NCBI GenBank assembly: GCA_001939145.1
Contig: LSRX01001379.1
Coordinates: 17,700 to 81,699, forward strand
DNA from: Symbiodinium microadriaticum
Taxonomy: Eukaryota; Sar; Dinophyceae; Suessiales; Symbiodiniaceae
DNA length: 64,000 bases
Reading direction: 5' to 3'
A program made the translations under genes and the position numbers. Numbering within the stretch: position 1 is the stretch's first letter; the number at the start of each line of letters is the position of its first letter. Shown here one piece after another: positions 11,790-23,711 of the stretch. Below the pieces are notes generated by a model that did not search any database, was not told the origin of the DNA, and saw nothing but the letters and a program-made list of their open reading frames with translations.

Positions 11790-12305
11790 CCATCAAAGTA
11801 ACAGACAATTTTCAACATTTCACCAATCAGCTTGATCTCACGATGGTGCCAAAACCACGCCTCATTTCACCGTTTCACCATTTTACCAACTAGCTTGGTC
11901 CTATGAGGTGAGGAGGACTAACCATATAAGGTACGTAGTTGCGCAGACGAAACCATGTCACTCATCAGCCAATACACTATTTCGCCAAGTAGTTTGGCCC
12001 TATTTATGTCTAAACACCCATAAACCATTTCACCAGTTTGGCCCTATATGTCTAAACTCAGAAACCTTTTCACCATTTCACCAATCCTTTTGGCCCTATG
12101 AACCTGAGGATGCAGAACAATATACGAATGGTGAAACGGTCAAATGGCCTGATCATAAGGGAGAAATGATTGGTGACTGGCGAAGCGGCTTGACCATACG
12201 GGTGAAATCAACGGTGACTTGGTGAAGGGACCTGACCATATGAGGTGCGGGGGTTGGGGAATTAATGGCGAAACGGTGAAATGGTGAACTGGTGCATGTG
12301 TGAGC
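11790..12305. repeat. Fold-back of diverged tandem repeats (TTTCACC / GGTGAAA)
   Basis: Between 11790 and about 12105 there are four to five diverged units carrying TTTCACCATTTCACCAA and GTTTGGCCCTAT. From about 12128 to 12300 the reverse-complement motifs take over (ATGGTGAAAC, GGTGAAATGGTGAAC, GACCATATGAGG). The result is one tandem repeat in two opposite orientations around a short centre (12106-12127). Confidence 0.75.
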
Positions 12306-12924
12306 TGGAGCGCGAGCTGACGAAATTCGCGGGGGATAGATCATGACCTCTATATATACACATATGCATATCCTATACACATGCACACATGCATACAACA
12401 ATTGTATCCTTGCAACGGGTATTGGGCTTTCCGGGAACACTTGTAATTAGTGGTCCTAGGGGTTTGGGAGTTCGGCTGTTTCGGTGGTTTCGGGATTGGG
12501 ACTCAGAGTCTTGCATTCAGTAGGCGTCGTGTTTTGGACAAGCGTAGAGCTTTCACAGGGTAGCTGGTCGGGGGTTTATTTCTGCAAGGCGTCAAGTCTC
12601 ACAGTTGTAGCAGTGGCGGTATTGGTAGTGGCAGTGGTCAGCAGTAACGGCAGCAGAGGCGGACGAGGAGGAGAAGGAGGTGGCTGACGAGGGGAAGCAA
12701 GGAGGAGGGGGAGGAGGAGGAACTCGTGAAAACAATCACACCAACGCAATAATCTCATTCTCGTCTCCAGCCGCAAACCGCCTTGACGACAACCACAGGC
12801 ACAGTAATGAGCTGCAGCGGTGACGATTGGGACATGGCAAGGCACATGTCCTAGGAAATCGAGAAACGCACTTTCCCCCTGAACCCTAAACCCCAAACCC
12901 TGAGCCCCTCCTCCATTCTAAAAG

Positions 12925-13008
12925 GACCTGTCCGAGTTCGGCATCGACAAAGAAGCTCTGAAAAAGCTGGGCATCGATGAGGAGGCAGGCCGCAGAGAGC
13001 ACCTTCGG
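12925..13008 (+). CDS. Exon of a multi-exon gene, acidic/Lys-rich segment
   Basis: An acceptor (ATTCTAAAAG) ends at 12924, preceded by CCCTAAACCC-like sequence. The frame reads DLSEFGIDKEALKKLGIDEE and on for about 28 codons, including two similar GID..E units. Sequence beyond about 13008 becomes GGGTTTTGGGCG-like intron filler. The exact donor is not fixed. Confidence 0.45.
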
Positions 13009-13202
13009 GGCGTTGGGGTTTTGGGCGTTTCAAGGTGTTTCGTGATTTGGGGTTGTTGTGTGTTGAGAGTTGCAAGGTTTTGGTTTCCGGGTTTTGCTGG
13101 TTTACGGTTTGAGGGTTTAAGCGTTTAGAGGGTAGTTGGATAGTTCTAGATTGCACACGCACGCACACAAAAACACACACACACACACACACACGTGTAA
13201 AG

Positions 13203-13310
13203 CACCGAGTTCGTCCAAGCTGCAAGCCATCTGTTGAAGAGTGAAGCTCGGACATCGAAGACTCCACCACCAAGCCTTCTCTTCTTGGGCTCTGTGGCGA
13301 CTGCGTGGCA
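13203..13310 (+). CDS. Probable exon
   Basis: It follows a (CA)n tract and a GTAAAG acceptor. The frame contains TEFVQAASHLLKSEARTSK then a Pro/Leu-rich part. From 13322 CCCCAAACCCTA-type filler begins and leads to the next exon's acceptor at 13414. Donor not identified with certainty. Confidence 0.35.
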
Positions 13311-13414
13311 TCAAACCTTTCTCCCCCAAAGCCCCAAACCCTATCAACCCCCAAACCTCCATAAGGAACCCTAAACCCCTCAAAACCCCTACAGAACCCA
13401 ACGACCTTTCGCAG

Positions 13415-13495
13415 GCGCAAGAACGCGTCTGCCGGGCGATGCTCGTGCACTCCCAGGGCCTGCGCGCTGTGTTCCAAGAGGCCCGGCACGGCCCG
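13415..13495 (+). CDS. Exon, 27 codons, phase 0 at both ends
   Basis: It is bounded by TTTCGCAG (ends 13414) and donor GTACGG (13496). It encodes exactly 27 residues beginning AQERVCRAMLVHSQGLRAVF. The upstream intron is almost entirely CCCTAAA-like (about 13322-13400). Confidence 0.5.
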
Positions 13496-15281
13496 GTACG
13501 GTGCCCGCCAAACCCGTAGCCTGAAGTCCCAAATCGTCCTATAAACCCTAGTGCCCCAGTAGGGCTTCGAGTGTACGGTGGGGTGTAGGGTTTTGGGCGC
13601 CGACCTCCAAAGGTTTCAACACCCGACGTAGGGACGCCGCAAGAAGAAGCCGTCGATAAGCGCGTTCCAAAAGTTTTACTGTAATACGTCGCAAAACCTT
13701 ATTCAAGTTATTAAGAAGCCTATATTCGGAGTGTGGCGGGGCCCAGAGTTCATCCTTTCGGTCCTGAGACGTTGATCTTTATTTGGGCTCGGAACCTGCG
13801 CCAAGCGCAGATGCCTCTTAGTAGAGCTGTGGCCGGCATGACGATTCGTACCCTCGGTGGCGGGAGCATTTTGGGCTGTAGGGTGTTGGGTGGCTTTTAG
13901 GTTTTCAGGTTTAAGGTGACCGGTTTCTCAATCCCAAGTTGAGAAGACAACCTCACTCTAGTGATGTTGATAATGGCCATGCAAATAGTATTTTTTGCCA
14001 TCCCGATGTGCTACTGGCATACTGATAACACCACCAATGACAATGCAACGAGCCACCAGAACTGTTCGTCACATAAAAGAAGGCTTCCAGCCGTGCGAGC
14101 AACTCCAAAGAAGCGTTGCCTCTGGGCCGGATTTGGTGCTGACACTGAGGGATGCAATAACAACACGAGAATTTGGCAGAACAACGGGTGGCAAAGGATG
14201 TCGGTTCCGAAAATATCCACAACTAAGCCCCAATTCCCGTCTGGTTTCCGGGGGAACATTAGAGCCTAAACCCTGAACCTAGACCGTAAGTTTGACAGAA
14301 AAATGTGTTCAACAAACCTCAAAGTTAAGACCCCTAAACTTCGCAGCTTCGAAGCTTTCATGCCAAACCCCTCATCGCACATGCAGCTGAGAAGTTGAGG
14401 TTCTGGGCTCAGGCGGCTCAAGGGTCAGGGAGGAGAAGAGCCGAACACCAGGGGTCCCAACACCGAGCAACAGCTCACAGAGAAGCGCAACAAGCAAAAT
14501 GGTTTAGGTTTTAGGGCGGTTTAGGGGTTTATGACCAGGTCAGCCCGCAGAGGAAGCTTGCAACAGCCAAGGCTGATCCTGGGGCGGGGATTTCAAGCCG
14601 TCCTGGAGCAGGCAGGCAGTCTCGGGAAAGCCAAGGGAATAATCATAAGCGTAGTTCAGTTCTCACCGACATGTGGTCTTCATGGAAATTGAACTAGGAG
14701 TGGACTGCATGACTGCAAGATGTCATCAAGACTTCCCCTGCTAGACCCAACATCATTGCCTAGACCTCCTCAACCTCCAAACCCATAAGCTGGAACCCAG
14801 ACCTTAAACCTCAATGTATCGCCCCCGCAAAGCCCTCCGAGGCTGGACTCACCTCGAAGGACCTGCCGGGTTTCAGGAAGTTCAGTGAGGCCTCTGGGAG
14901 CAATCACATGGTTGAGAGAGCTGAGGGATTTCAGGATTCTGGCGGATGCACAAAGTTCTTGGATTGCAGGGTCTAGCTGAGCGGTTTTAGCAGTTCGGAC
15001 GACTTGTGGGTTGGGAATTATGGAGGGTATGGGGTTCAGTGTTTGGCATTGATCCCATAAGCAAGTTCCTACAAAGTAATCTCACGATGGACTCCCAGTT
15101 CTGTTCCAAGTGCAGCTGCAGACGACTCGACTTCGGAGACCCGACTTTCGCGGAGTGAGGAGTTGCAGATGGAGTTGTAGGGGCTTATGCTTCGGCGCCG
15201 GGCGGTCTCTGCTTGACTTCTTGGAAATCTCTAAGTCTCCCTCCCTAGGACCCCCAAACCCCTGAACCCCTAAACCCTTAG

Positions 15282-15339
15282 ACCCTGGCGGAGCTGAGCG
15301 ACATGGCTTCGACTTTCGAGGAAGTGCTAGCAAAGTCTG
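15282..15339 (+). CDS. Small exon with telomere-like acceptor
   Basis: The acceptor is the AG of CCCTAAACCCTTAG. The frame reads TLAELSDMASTFEEVLAKS and reaches a GTTCTG donor at 15340. The acidic, helix-prone content matches other exons of this region. Confidence 0.45.
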
Positions 15340-15468
15340 GTTCTGACACTTTTTGAGATTGTCAGGAATTCCCCTGCACGCCTCCGCGACGCCACAAAGC
15401 GCAGGAGTGCTCGCAAAGTCTGTTGATGGCTCTTTGGGTGCCCGGGGTTTGGCAACGTCACAACGCAG

Positions 15469-15527
15469 GACGAGATGGAAACTCCGGAGAAGTTGGCCAC
15501 AGCCTCGACAACCGATCTGTTCGACGG
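15469..15527 (+). CDS. Probable exon, frame ambiguous
   Basis: An acceptor CAACGCAG ends at 15468. Phase 0 reads DEMETPEKLATASTTDLFDG; the alternative phase is also open, so the frame is not settled. The 3' edge is approximate. Confidence 0.35.
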
Positions 15528-15629
15528 AGTCACATCAACTCATTGCCGTGATAGATGACGGCTGCACCTGTCGTTGCTGTGTTGAAGAGGTCAAGCCGTC
15601 AAGCTTCGGCATAGCGCCTTGCGGTTCAG

Positions 15630-15784
15630 ATTTCTGGAATCTATACAATCTATGCAATCTGGCAAGGCCGAGGCCGCCTTCGTGAATGATGAGAAACTCA
15701 GGAAGGGTCCCCAACTAGGAGATGTACTTGTTGGCTCCGGTCTGCCAGAGGAAAGAGTTAAGACAGCGGACCCTGTAGACGATC
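15630..15784 (+). CDS. Exon followed by telomere-like intron
   Basis: An acceptor GCGGTTCAG ends at 15629, and a strong donor GTAAGTAC starts at 15785, immediately followed by GTGGGGTTTAGGGTTGA. The frame includes AEAAFVNDEKLRKGPQLGDV and continues in phase to DPVDD. The next candidate segment begins at 15919 (CAG completed across the junction, then DDISDRSS). Confidence 0.5.
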
Positions 15785-16081
15785 GTAAGTACGTGGGGTT
15801 TAGGGTTGAAGGCAACTTTTCCTTTAAGGGTTCCGTTGAGGGTTCGTTGAAGAGCGGCGCTTTTGGGGGCTTGAGACCGTTAGGCTTCAGGGATGGGTGA
15901 GATTGATTGAGGCCTAAGAGGATGACATCTCGGATCGCTCATCTGGTTGTTGGCAGTCTGAGAGACATTGCAGCTTACAGCTCGTAATCGCTTGTGCTAG
16001 CTGCCACGCAATTTTAGCATAGCATGCTTTCGGAAACGAGACGTCAAAAGTTGCACATCCTGATACCAACCATCCTTCGAG

Positions 16082-16619
16082 TGCCACTGCCCAGCTGGAG
16101 GCGCCGCAAGTGCAGCAGGCGGTCAATGGCAATGTCCAGGCTCGGGATGCGGCTTTGGAGAGAACAGTGCAGACTGCCCGGGATCAGGTTGAGCTGGAGC
16201 AGAAGCTGGAGCGCAGTCGCGCAGACTTCGAGGCCTGCGAGGCACAGCTGTTGCAGCTGCAGCACCACAGCAGCTTGCGGCAAGAGCATCAAGAGCTACA
16301 ACAAAGCCACAACTGCCTGCAAATGGAACACAAGCAACTGCAGACAGGCCATGCAGGCGTCGCCCAGGCACGCGAGCAGCTAACCAGCGACGTTGAAAAC
16401 CTCCGGCGCGAGATGTTGCAGAAGCTGCAAGAAAGGGACGAGCACATCTCCACCACCATCGTCGACCTCAGGGCGGATGCAGAGAAAAGGCTCGAGGCCA
16501 AGCAGGGCGAGCTCGACCGGCTGGTGGCGGACTTCGAGCAGGAGCGAAGGGCAAGCCGACATCTTGCAACCGAAATTCTTGATTTCAAGTTGCAAGACCC
16601 CAAGCATATGCTTAGTAGG
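16082..16619 (+). CDS. Large coiled-coil exon
   Basis: This long exon codes about 179 residues with a clear heptad-like, Glu/Gln/Leu/Arg-rich pattern (for example RDQVELEQKLERSRADFEAC, LRREMLQKLQERDEHIS, EAKQGELDRLVADFEQE). It ends at a perfect GTAAGT donor (16620). The 5' acceptor is probably CTTCGAG at 16081. No stop or frameshift inside. Product: a coiled-coil structural or scaffold-type protein; the family cannot be told from composition. It probably belongs with the upstream short exons at 12.9-15.9 kb. Confidence 0.65.
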
Positions 16620-17599
16620 GTAAGTCTATCAGCATCATCGCTCATCAGCAACGTACTCTTATTTAGCCTGAAAAGTACACCTAACCAAAACCAAGCGCAT
16701 TTGACTCCTGATGGTTTGTTTCCTATAATTTCAACCCTGAGCCGGAGCTGAGCCCCTTCATGAGATCAGAGCTGGCGGAAGCTTCATAGGAATATAAGCC
16801 TTAGAGGCCTTAGAGGCTCAACACTCCTTGCTCCCCATACCATCCGCATGCGAAGCCCGAAGGAGCGACGGCTGCGGGAGGACCGGGGATGTACTTCGCG
16901 TCAAGGATTGATTGAAAGTCTAAGGTAGATTTGTTGTACATGTATATGTGTAAGTGTATAGAAAAGACTTTATGCGAAGTTCAAAGAGGGAGTTTCAGGG
17001 CGTCTGTACAGGCGTTGGAGGCTTAGGGTAAGGGGATCATATTCCGGGCTAAGGGACGTGGGAACCTGTGGTAGCAAAATCGTTGAAAGGGGCTTCCAGG
17101 AGAGGCTTCCTGTCTCGGCGCTTCTCGTTTCTTTTGCTTTGGTCTTCGGCGTGAGAGTAGGTCAAACGAGGTTCTTGCGATGTGGGGTCCCTTGTCAAGG
17201 ATGCAGTTCAGGGTCTTTCATTTTCTTAAGTTCCCGTTCCATGAGCAAAACCCGCAACTTGCGTTCCGGTTGCGGATGTGAATTCAAGCTACTGTTAAGC
17301 GCGTGCTTTGCTTAAAGCCGCAGGATCTCGGATTGGGGGCTTGAAGCCAAGGGTGTAGGGCTCTATGACACGGGGTTGAACCCCCGGCTCGTGGGCTTCA
17401 AGGGCATTGACGAGGGTTTGGGTGTTGAAAGGACTCAGTTCCGGATTCCCCAAGTAAAGCCCAATAAATCTCTGTGTGTCGACCCAGGGCCAAACCTTGC
17501 ACCCTAAGCCCCAAGTCCGAAGCCCAAGGCTCGGTGTCCTGTGGTTGAACGTTTTCTCCATGTTTCGGTGTTTACTTGGCCCTCAAGATCTGCCCTGTA

Positions 17600-17960
17600 G
17601 AGGGGTAAACACTTGTACTCATACACATACATACATACATACATACATACATACATACGTACATACATATATATATATAGATACTGTATATCTGTGAAGA
17701 TACACACGTATATAAATAAATATATATATATATATACAGATGTATATGTAAATGTGTGTTGTTATGCGGGTGTATAATTTTATATATATATATACATATA
17801 TATATGTATATGTATGCTACACGCTCCCTGATGTACCTACCGGCTGGGGGGGTTATAGTATGCTTATTCAGATGTACATGTACACATATACTTATTTGCA
17901 TAACTGCATATATACACATTTCCATGCACGTGTATGTATATCAAGATTTTTCAAGGTCTG
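17600..17960. repeat. ATAC/TA microsatellite cluster
   Basis: (CATA)n from about 17624 to 17668 grades into TATA/GTATAT runs up to about 17960. Open frames over it (runs of Tyr/Ile/Val/Cys) are simple-repeat translations. Bases 16620-17600 and 17961-19039 hold no supportable gene beyond weak repeats. Confidence 0.85.
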
Positions 17961-19039
17961 ACCTCTGTGTGCTGTAGTTGTTGACCTCTGTGTGTTGTTG
18001 TTGTCCAAGAGCAGTTACATGTAGAGAGACGCAGATATGAGTGTCACCGATGTATCCCTCCACCCAGAAGTAAGGCCCGAAGTCCTGGTCCTGGTCAGGA
18101 TGCAGAGAACCAGCTCGAAGCCACGCAGCAGCAGGCCCGTGAGGTTTAGGCTTTCGGGTGCATAGGGCTTAGGCTTTAGGGTGTAGGTTCTCGTAGTTGC
18201 AAGCATGGAAAACATTCTGTTTGGAGTATCACCGGCCTGCGCAAGTAGTAAATAGACTGCAGCGGTGTTTATGAGTAGCCCAAGTGTCACGACCCTACTT
18301 ACAACTTACAGCCCCACTGAAGTCCGTACTGATTTACCAGATCCATGACCATTCAATCAGCCTCCCACCCAGAAGCTTAAATGAAATTTGATTCATTGCA
18401 AACGCCTTGACAACAGGAGCAGCAGCAGAAATTGCAACGAAGGCGACATCAATATCACAATATCGCAACGACAAAAATCAAAAAGAAAGCGAAAGCACCT
18501 GGCAGAATCACGACAGCAAGACGATCAACACGTACTGGCAATACTTGTTAGGGGGCGCCGCACCCTGAACCACAGCCCGAGATAATTGGCGAGAAAATCG
18601 CCAAGCCATCCTCTTGTGGGATTGCTGTACTCGAGCTGGACAAGGACAACGCCTGTAGGCACCAGCAGCGGCACGGAACTTGTGCGGACGGAGCAGGAAA
18701 AGTTAACATCTGGACTTGGCATCTCCTGCAAAAGAGTAAAATGTCGTAGCAAACTTCCCAAAGAGCTTCCACGATGTGTGGGACCGACCAAGTAGCCACA
18801 TAATGTAAAGCACATGCAATAAATTAGTCAGCCGTGTCAATGAACAGCATCAATCGTATGTCGCGCCCATCTCTGCGCGGCACTCCGCCACTATCTGACC
18901 TGGCGCAGGCAGCGGGCCAGCCGCTAAGCAAAGAATCCGAACCTGAACCCTTCAATTCAAAACCCCCCAACCCCCAATCCACAAACACCTCAACCTTAAA
19001 ACCCAAACCCAAAGAGCAGCGAACTCAAGTCATGCGCAG

Positions 19040-19083
19040 GTCTCGAACCTAGAATACGAGCTGGACGTCTCGCTGCAGGCAAG
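19040..19083 (+). CDS. Micro-exon, coiled-coil type
   Basis: It lies between CATGCGCAG (ends 19039) and donor GTAAGC (19084). 44 nt reading VSNLEYELDVSLQA. Upstream bases 18950-19020 are C-rich (ACCCAAACCC-like), as before other acceptors. Possibly a continuation of the coiled-coil gene at 12.9-16.6 kb. Confidence 0.4.
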
Positions 19084-20459
19084 GTAAGCTGTGCAACGGG
19101 GCACACTCTTGTGTGCTTCCCGCCAGCAGGATGCCGGGAGTGTTTCTGTCGACCCGGAACGCAACCCCACGGTGTGGACCAGGGTAACCAGCGTAACCAG
19201 CGTAAGCCCTATCGGGGTCCTTGTAACCCGACTGGTAGCTTGCGCTTAAAGTCGTTTGACCCATCAAGCCAAAACTTTACCAGCTACGGTTTGACCGCAA
19301 AAACACCTAGATGTTAGTTACCTGTTCGGCAGCTTTTACAACGAAGTCAGCTAAGGGACAAAAGAATCCAAAGATCAGGATACAGGTACACCCTACTAGT
19401 GAGGACTGTAATCCCTAAGACCCTGAGACCTACACCCCACACCCTGAATCCCCCAGTTGCTTTTGAAAGCTCCTGCACGAAGGAAGCCGAGCAGCAGATT
19501 AGGCTTCGCGAGGCTCCGCGTGCAGGGAGGGGTTTAGGGCACCTGATGAATCATGCGATTTAGCAAGTAGGTTACATTGGGCTTGAATTACTTCAAACGG
19601 GGGTGGTTGCCACACTGACAAGCCTGCTTCTAATCCTAGTCGCTGAGGTCCGGATCCGAAACGGGGCATCTTCAGGGTGCAACTGATCGACAGCCCGTCC
19701 CACTACTTTCGGTTCACATGCTTCGTGGGGTCTCCCAATTGCGGGGCCGTGCCGAGCTGGTGGCCAAATACCCAAAAGTTAAGATGGAGCTATGAAGCTG
19801 AGGGGAGATTCTGTGCGGTGTGTCATGTGGCATCATGACGGGCGGCGGTGCTTCTGTCGCTTGCCTTCGGTCATCTTGAAATCAGGGTATCCCAGTTTCG
19901 AGTTTGGGTTCAGGGGGTCTCGCAGAGGGCGCGCATTTGGTCTTCGGATTTGTGCAAGCCTTTCTTGCGCAGGAGGCATCCATAGTAGCATGTTTTCTGA
20001 TCGGCGGTATGTCAGGATGGGCCAAAGCCCATTTTTGACTCCAAGCACTCGACCCAACTTATGAACAAAGGGTACAACTCAACTCGGTTTAGGTTTAAGC
20101 TGTAGTAGTGGTGGCAGTGTCGCTAAACTTTGAGTCAGATTCTAAAGCCTTGGGTCCGATGCCGTTGAACCATATGTAACACAACTACATGCAATCTCAG
20201 CATTATGCATCTGAACAGGCGCTTCTGGCTGAACTGCGCCTCGAACAGCACTGGGATTTCAAAAAGTTGTTTGCGAACTGAAGGCTAGATTTGTGGGTGG
20301 TTTTCCTGTAGATGTAAAAGGATCGCAAGGCAACAGTGGCAATGATCGTTCATAGTTCGAGATCGTGTCTCGCCCAGGCACAACATTTCCTGAACATACC
20401 TGTTGTCAAATTCGTCCCAAACACGGTCCCTTTAATCCGTTTGTCTTTCCCACAAGTGG

Positions 20460-20770
20460 TTGCGCTGTTGTTCAAGGCCGGATCAAACATGCCGAGGCTC
20501 ATGTTGCCCGCGCCAACTCAGACTCAAGCTGTGCTCTGCTAAAACATTCAATAATCATGCTGCTCTGAATGAAAGCATGTGGCCTGGCACTGCCTCCATC
20601 ACGAACCAGAACCTGTTGTCCTCCACTGGAGCTCTCTTCCACTGCAGAATCAACGTTTTGGAAGCCCAACAGATACAGAAGGCTCAGAAATGTGAAGCTG
20701 AAGCAAGCTGTCGTGGCGAGACTTCCGGGGCCGCCCCTCCATCCCTCTCAGGCACTTGTAAGGCTTACTT
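20460..20770 (+). CDS. Possible exon(s), low confidence
   Basis: One frame is open across the stretch. Its distal part (about 20652-20770) is helix-prone with LEAQQIQKAQKCEAEASC and ends near a GTAAGG donor-like site at 20769. The proximal part looks less coding. No domain recognised. Confidence 0.25.
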
Positions 20771-21136
20771 CACGATCCCAAATTCCCAGTGGGACACTCA
20801 TAGCACAAACTTAAACCAGTCATATTTCAGCAAGATCTCCCAGGATAGAGCCCCAATCCCTCAACGGTTGATAGCTTATCGTTAGGGCCTGAACCCTGAA
20901 GCCGTAACCCGCGAGAGCCTCAGCTTCAACTGAGGGGCGATGCCACGCTCCCGCTCGACTATGTGGGGAGCCCAGATACTTGCATAAGGCTTTCACGTTT
21001 ATGGTGCGAAGTTTCAGACGCAGGGTTGGCAGGATTTTCCTACCAAGGTCAATTCTACAGTCGGCGTGGATACCTTGGTCTCTAGTTTTGGGAAAGTGCG
21101 CCCAGAACCTTGGGGTTTAGTTGCATAGGCCATAGG

Positions 21137-21167
21137 CGCCCCAAGCAGGCTGTGCCTGCTTGGGGCG
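21137..21167. repeat. Perfect 14-bp hairpin
   Basis: CGCCCCAAGCAGGC, loop TGT, GCCTGCTTGGGGCG. A perfect stem with a 3-base loop, about 60 bases before the family 2 element at 21229. No U-tract follows, so it is not called a terminator. Confidence 0.8.
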
Positions 21168-21228
21168 TTGAGGCCTTGGGCCGAAAGCTTACCCAAAAGC
21201 AGAACTCCGTGGCTTGTGCGTTAATATA

Positions 21229-21299
21229 CGGGCCTAAATAGTTACTTACACTATTTTGGGGGGCGTCCACAGCCTTATTCTAAATATTATTGCCCCTAT
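21229..21299 (-). mobile_element. MITE-like element, family 2, short copy
   Basis: The left end (GGGCCTAAATAGTTACTTA, then ACTATTTTGGGG) matches the left end of the copy at 34400-34492. The right end (CTAAATATTATTGCCCCTAT) matches its right end. The centre is shorter, consistent with an internal deletion. Confidence 0.55.
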
Positions 21300-21595
21300 A
21301 GTATGCCATTGCGCATACCCCGTAGAGGACGGATACCTGATACGCAGTTGGTCCCCCCAAGGTCCTCTTGCTTCCTGCAAAAGACTGCTAGGATTCCTTT
21401 CCTGAGCTAGGTGCGTTTTCGAACACTTGAAAACTTTAGAGCTTCAGCTTTCTTGTCACCTCCATGCTCGGCACAGTTAGTTTCAGTTCTTGCACACGGG
21501 CTGCCACATTTCCCTCCAGGGTTCAGGGTTTTGGGTTTGGGATATGAGGAACCTCTTCTCTGTTTTAGTGTCTGATTGTTCTTTGACTTCGCGGG

Positions 21596-22000
21596 TTGTC
21601 GCTCCCGACTGCCGAAGGACCCCCTTTACACTTGACCATTCCGCCGGTGAAGGTTGGCAGGTATAGTGTTTGGAGTTTGCAGGTGGAGGATTGGACCCCT
21701 GAACCTGCAACCGCCAAAGTTTCCAACAAGCTCGTTTGGATTTGTAGTTTGCTGCATCATGCGAGGTCGGAGAATGCATCTCGTACCGCGCTTACAATGA
21801 CAAGGCCCACAACTTCGGACAGGTTTAGGCTTCTGGTTGATTCTCAGCAGTTGATGAGGGATCAGGAGTCACACAACACGCAGAGGTCTTCTCAGCAAAT
21901 TGAAGCATGGGCACCTCAATATTGCCGTTGCCACCAGGACCGTTCGGAACACCATAACCATCGCTTACGTCAACAGCGGCTTCTCGAATCCCTTTCCTGA
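21596..22000 (+). CDS. Possible exon region, low confidence
   Basis: A 134-codon open frame. Its last third, about 21830-22000, is Gln/Arg/His-rich and helix-prone (LLVDSQQLMRDQESHNTQ) and ends in TGA. The first part looks like chance reading. No splice pair confirmed. Bases 22001-23480 hold no supportable gene. Confidence 0.2.
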   Translation: MSLPTAEGPPLHLTIPPVKVGRYSVWSLQVEDWTPEPATAKVSNKLVWICSLLHHARSENASRTALTMTRPTTSDRFRLLVDSQQLMRDQESHNTQRSSQQIEAWAPQYCRCHQDRSEHHNHRLRQQRLLESLS

Positions 22001-23481
22001 GGTGTGATCCCCTCCGGTACTACACCTTCCCCTCAACACTTACTGGCTTTCAGCTGGTAGTAAGTGCAGCACGAAATATCCAATCTACACTGGTTATGAG
22101 TGCTTGCGGTGTGTTCTTTAGGGGTGGCAGGGATCCAGAAGCAATCCGAACTCGTTCTGAATCCTACCCACCAACAAGTGGATGATGTGGAGTCTCTAGA
22201 AAATCTGCACCCCTTGATTACACCTACGCCTGCCACGTGATCCTCTGGTGTCTCGCCCCATGTGTGCGAGATGTGTGGCCCGTTTAGTAAAGCAGCCTCT
22301 GGTGAAGATGACCAATTTCCTTAACCACAAAATTTTGCTCCAACCCCTAAACCCTACGACGAGAAGTCTAGGGCATCCGAGCAGTGAAGTGTTTCTGTGC
22401 CCCAGCCACCAACTGCACAACCCGCAACCCAAAGACAAGCGCCAGACCCAAACCCAAATCCTAAGCTCTCTGCTGCAAACGTTCACTTCCGTGAGGACCC
22501 CGGGCTGCAAGATCCCCTCCACAAACCTTGGACTCAAAAGCCCAAAATCCCAAAATCTGATACTGAAAACTGACAAGGTGGGCTGGCTGTTGAAGTTCCT
22601 GTTGGGTTGACTCCCTGTGCTTCTGTGAGCTTTTTTGCCTTCGTGGTTGACGTATGTTTACAAGTATCAGTATTTATGTTGCCGTTCTATCATCAATCTT
22701 TCATCTTTGTCGTCTATGTCTTTCCGCTACGTGTGCTACAATGCCAACGAGAACAATAAGGACAACCACGACCAACGCCAACGAGAACGGCAGTAGCAAC
22801 AGCAAGAAGAAGCAACAACAGCAGCTGTTCATGATTCCAAGGACAAATGTGATACTAATTCGGAGGCCCAAACGTAGTAGCATCAGTAAGCCGTAACATG
22901 AGTACTGAGAATTGTAACCATCCCGATGGCAAGCGTCAGAGCAACAGGTGACGTACGTAAGGCCATAGCGGTGGCAATCGCAAGAATACGTTTCAAAATA
23001 ATGCGAGTTTACCACCTCAAGTGGTACTGTACTGCATCACATGACATCAGCTGTGCTTTGAGTAGAACGCTGCAACAGCAATGGTAACGTTGCGAGAGTA
23101 ATGGTGTGGCAATAAACGTGGAAATACGAAGTGCAGCTGCAAGAGTCGCTTATATTACCGTCGGTTATTATGGCAGGAGCATGAGCAGCAGTACACATGG
23201 TGTTACAGGCAATAAGCAAGAAGTAGTGACAGCAACTCTTAGTAGCCATAACCTTAATCACTCTTTTCACCGCAGTATGAAGCGTCCTAGAACACATAAT
23301 GCTGGTAAAAGCAAAAACCGTCATGATAATGGTCGTGAAATTGGCAGTCAGATTGGTAGTAGTACTACTGTAGCCATTGGGAAAAGCAGTGTTAAGAAGT
23401 GACAGCAGTAGTCATGCTGCAATACCAGTCGAAACGCCATGGACAGTAGCGATACAAGTCGCAAGATTGTCAACATCGGAA

Positions 23482-23487
23482 AGCAGC

Positions 23488-23531
<44 letters not shown>

Positions 23532-23711
23532 GAGTAGTAGTAGTCGTCGTCGTAGTCGTAGTAGTAGCCGTCGTCGACATATTGGAGTAGTAGTTGCTGT
23601 TGTAGTTGTCGTAGTAGTCGTAGCAGTCGTAGTAGTAGTTGTTGTTGTTGTAGTTGTAGCAGCAGTTGTAGTTGTAGTAGTTGTAGTAGTAGTAGTAGTA
23701 GTAGTAGTAGC
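23482..23711. repeat. TAG/TTG trinucleotide microsatellite left of the LINE
   Basis: A run of AGT units interrupted by CGT, TTG and AGC variants. The 101- to 148-codon open frames over it (poly-Ser, poly-Val or poly-Thr) are simple-repeat translations and not genes. The complementary repeat recurs on the other side of the retrotransposon at 28390-28604. Confidence 0.9.

Noticed and set aside
12851-13489. 212-codon minus-strand frame over the 12.9-13.5 kb exons
   Set aside because: It spans a (CA)n tract and telomere-like filler; the plus strand gives matched acceptors and donors with better composition.
21137-21167. Rho-independent terminator
   Set aside because: Eukaryotic context and no T-tract after the stem.
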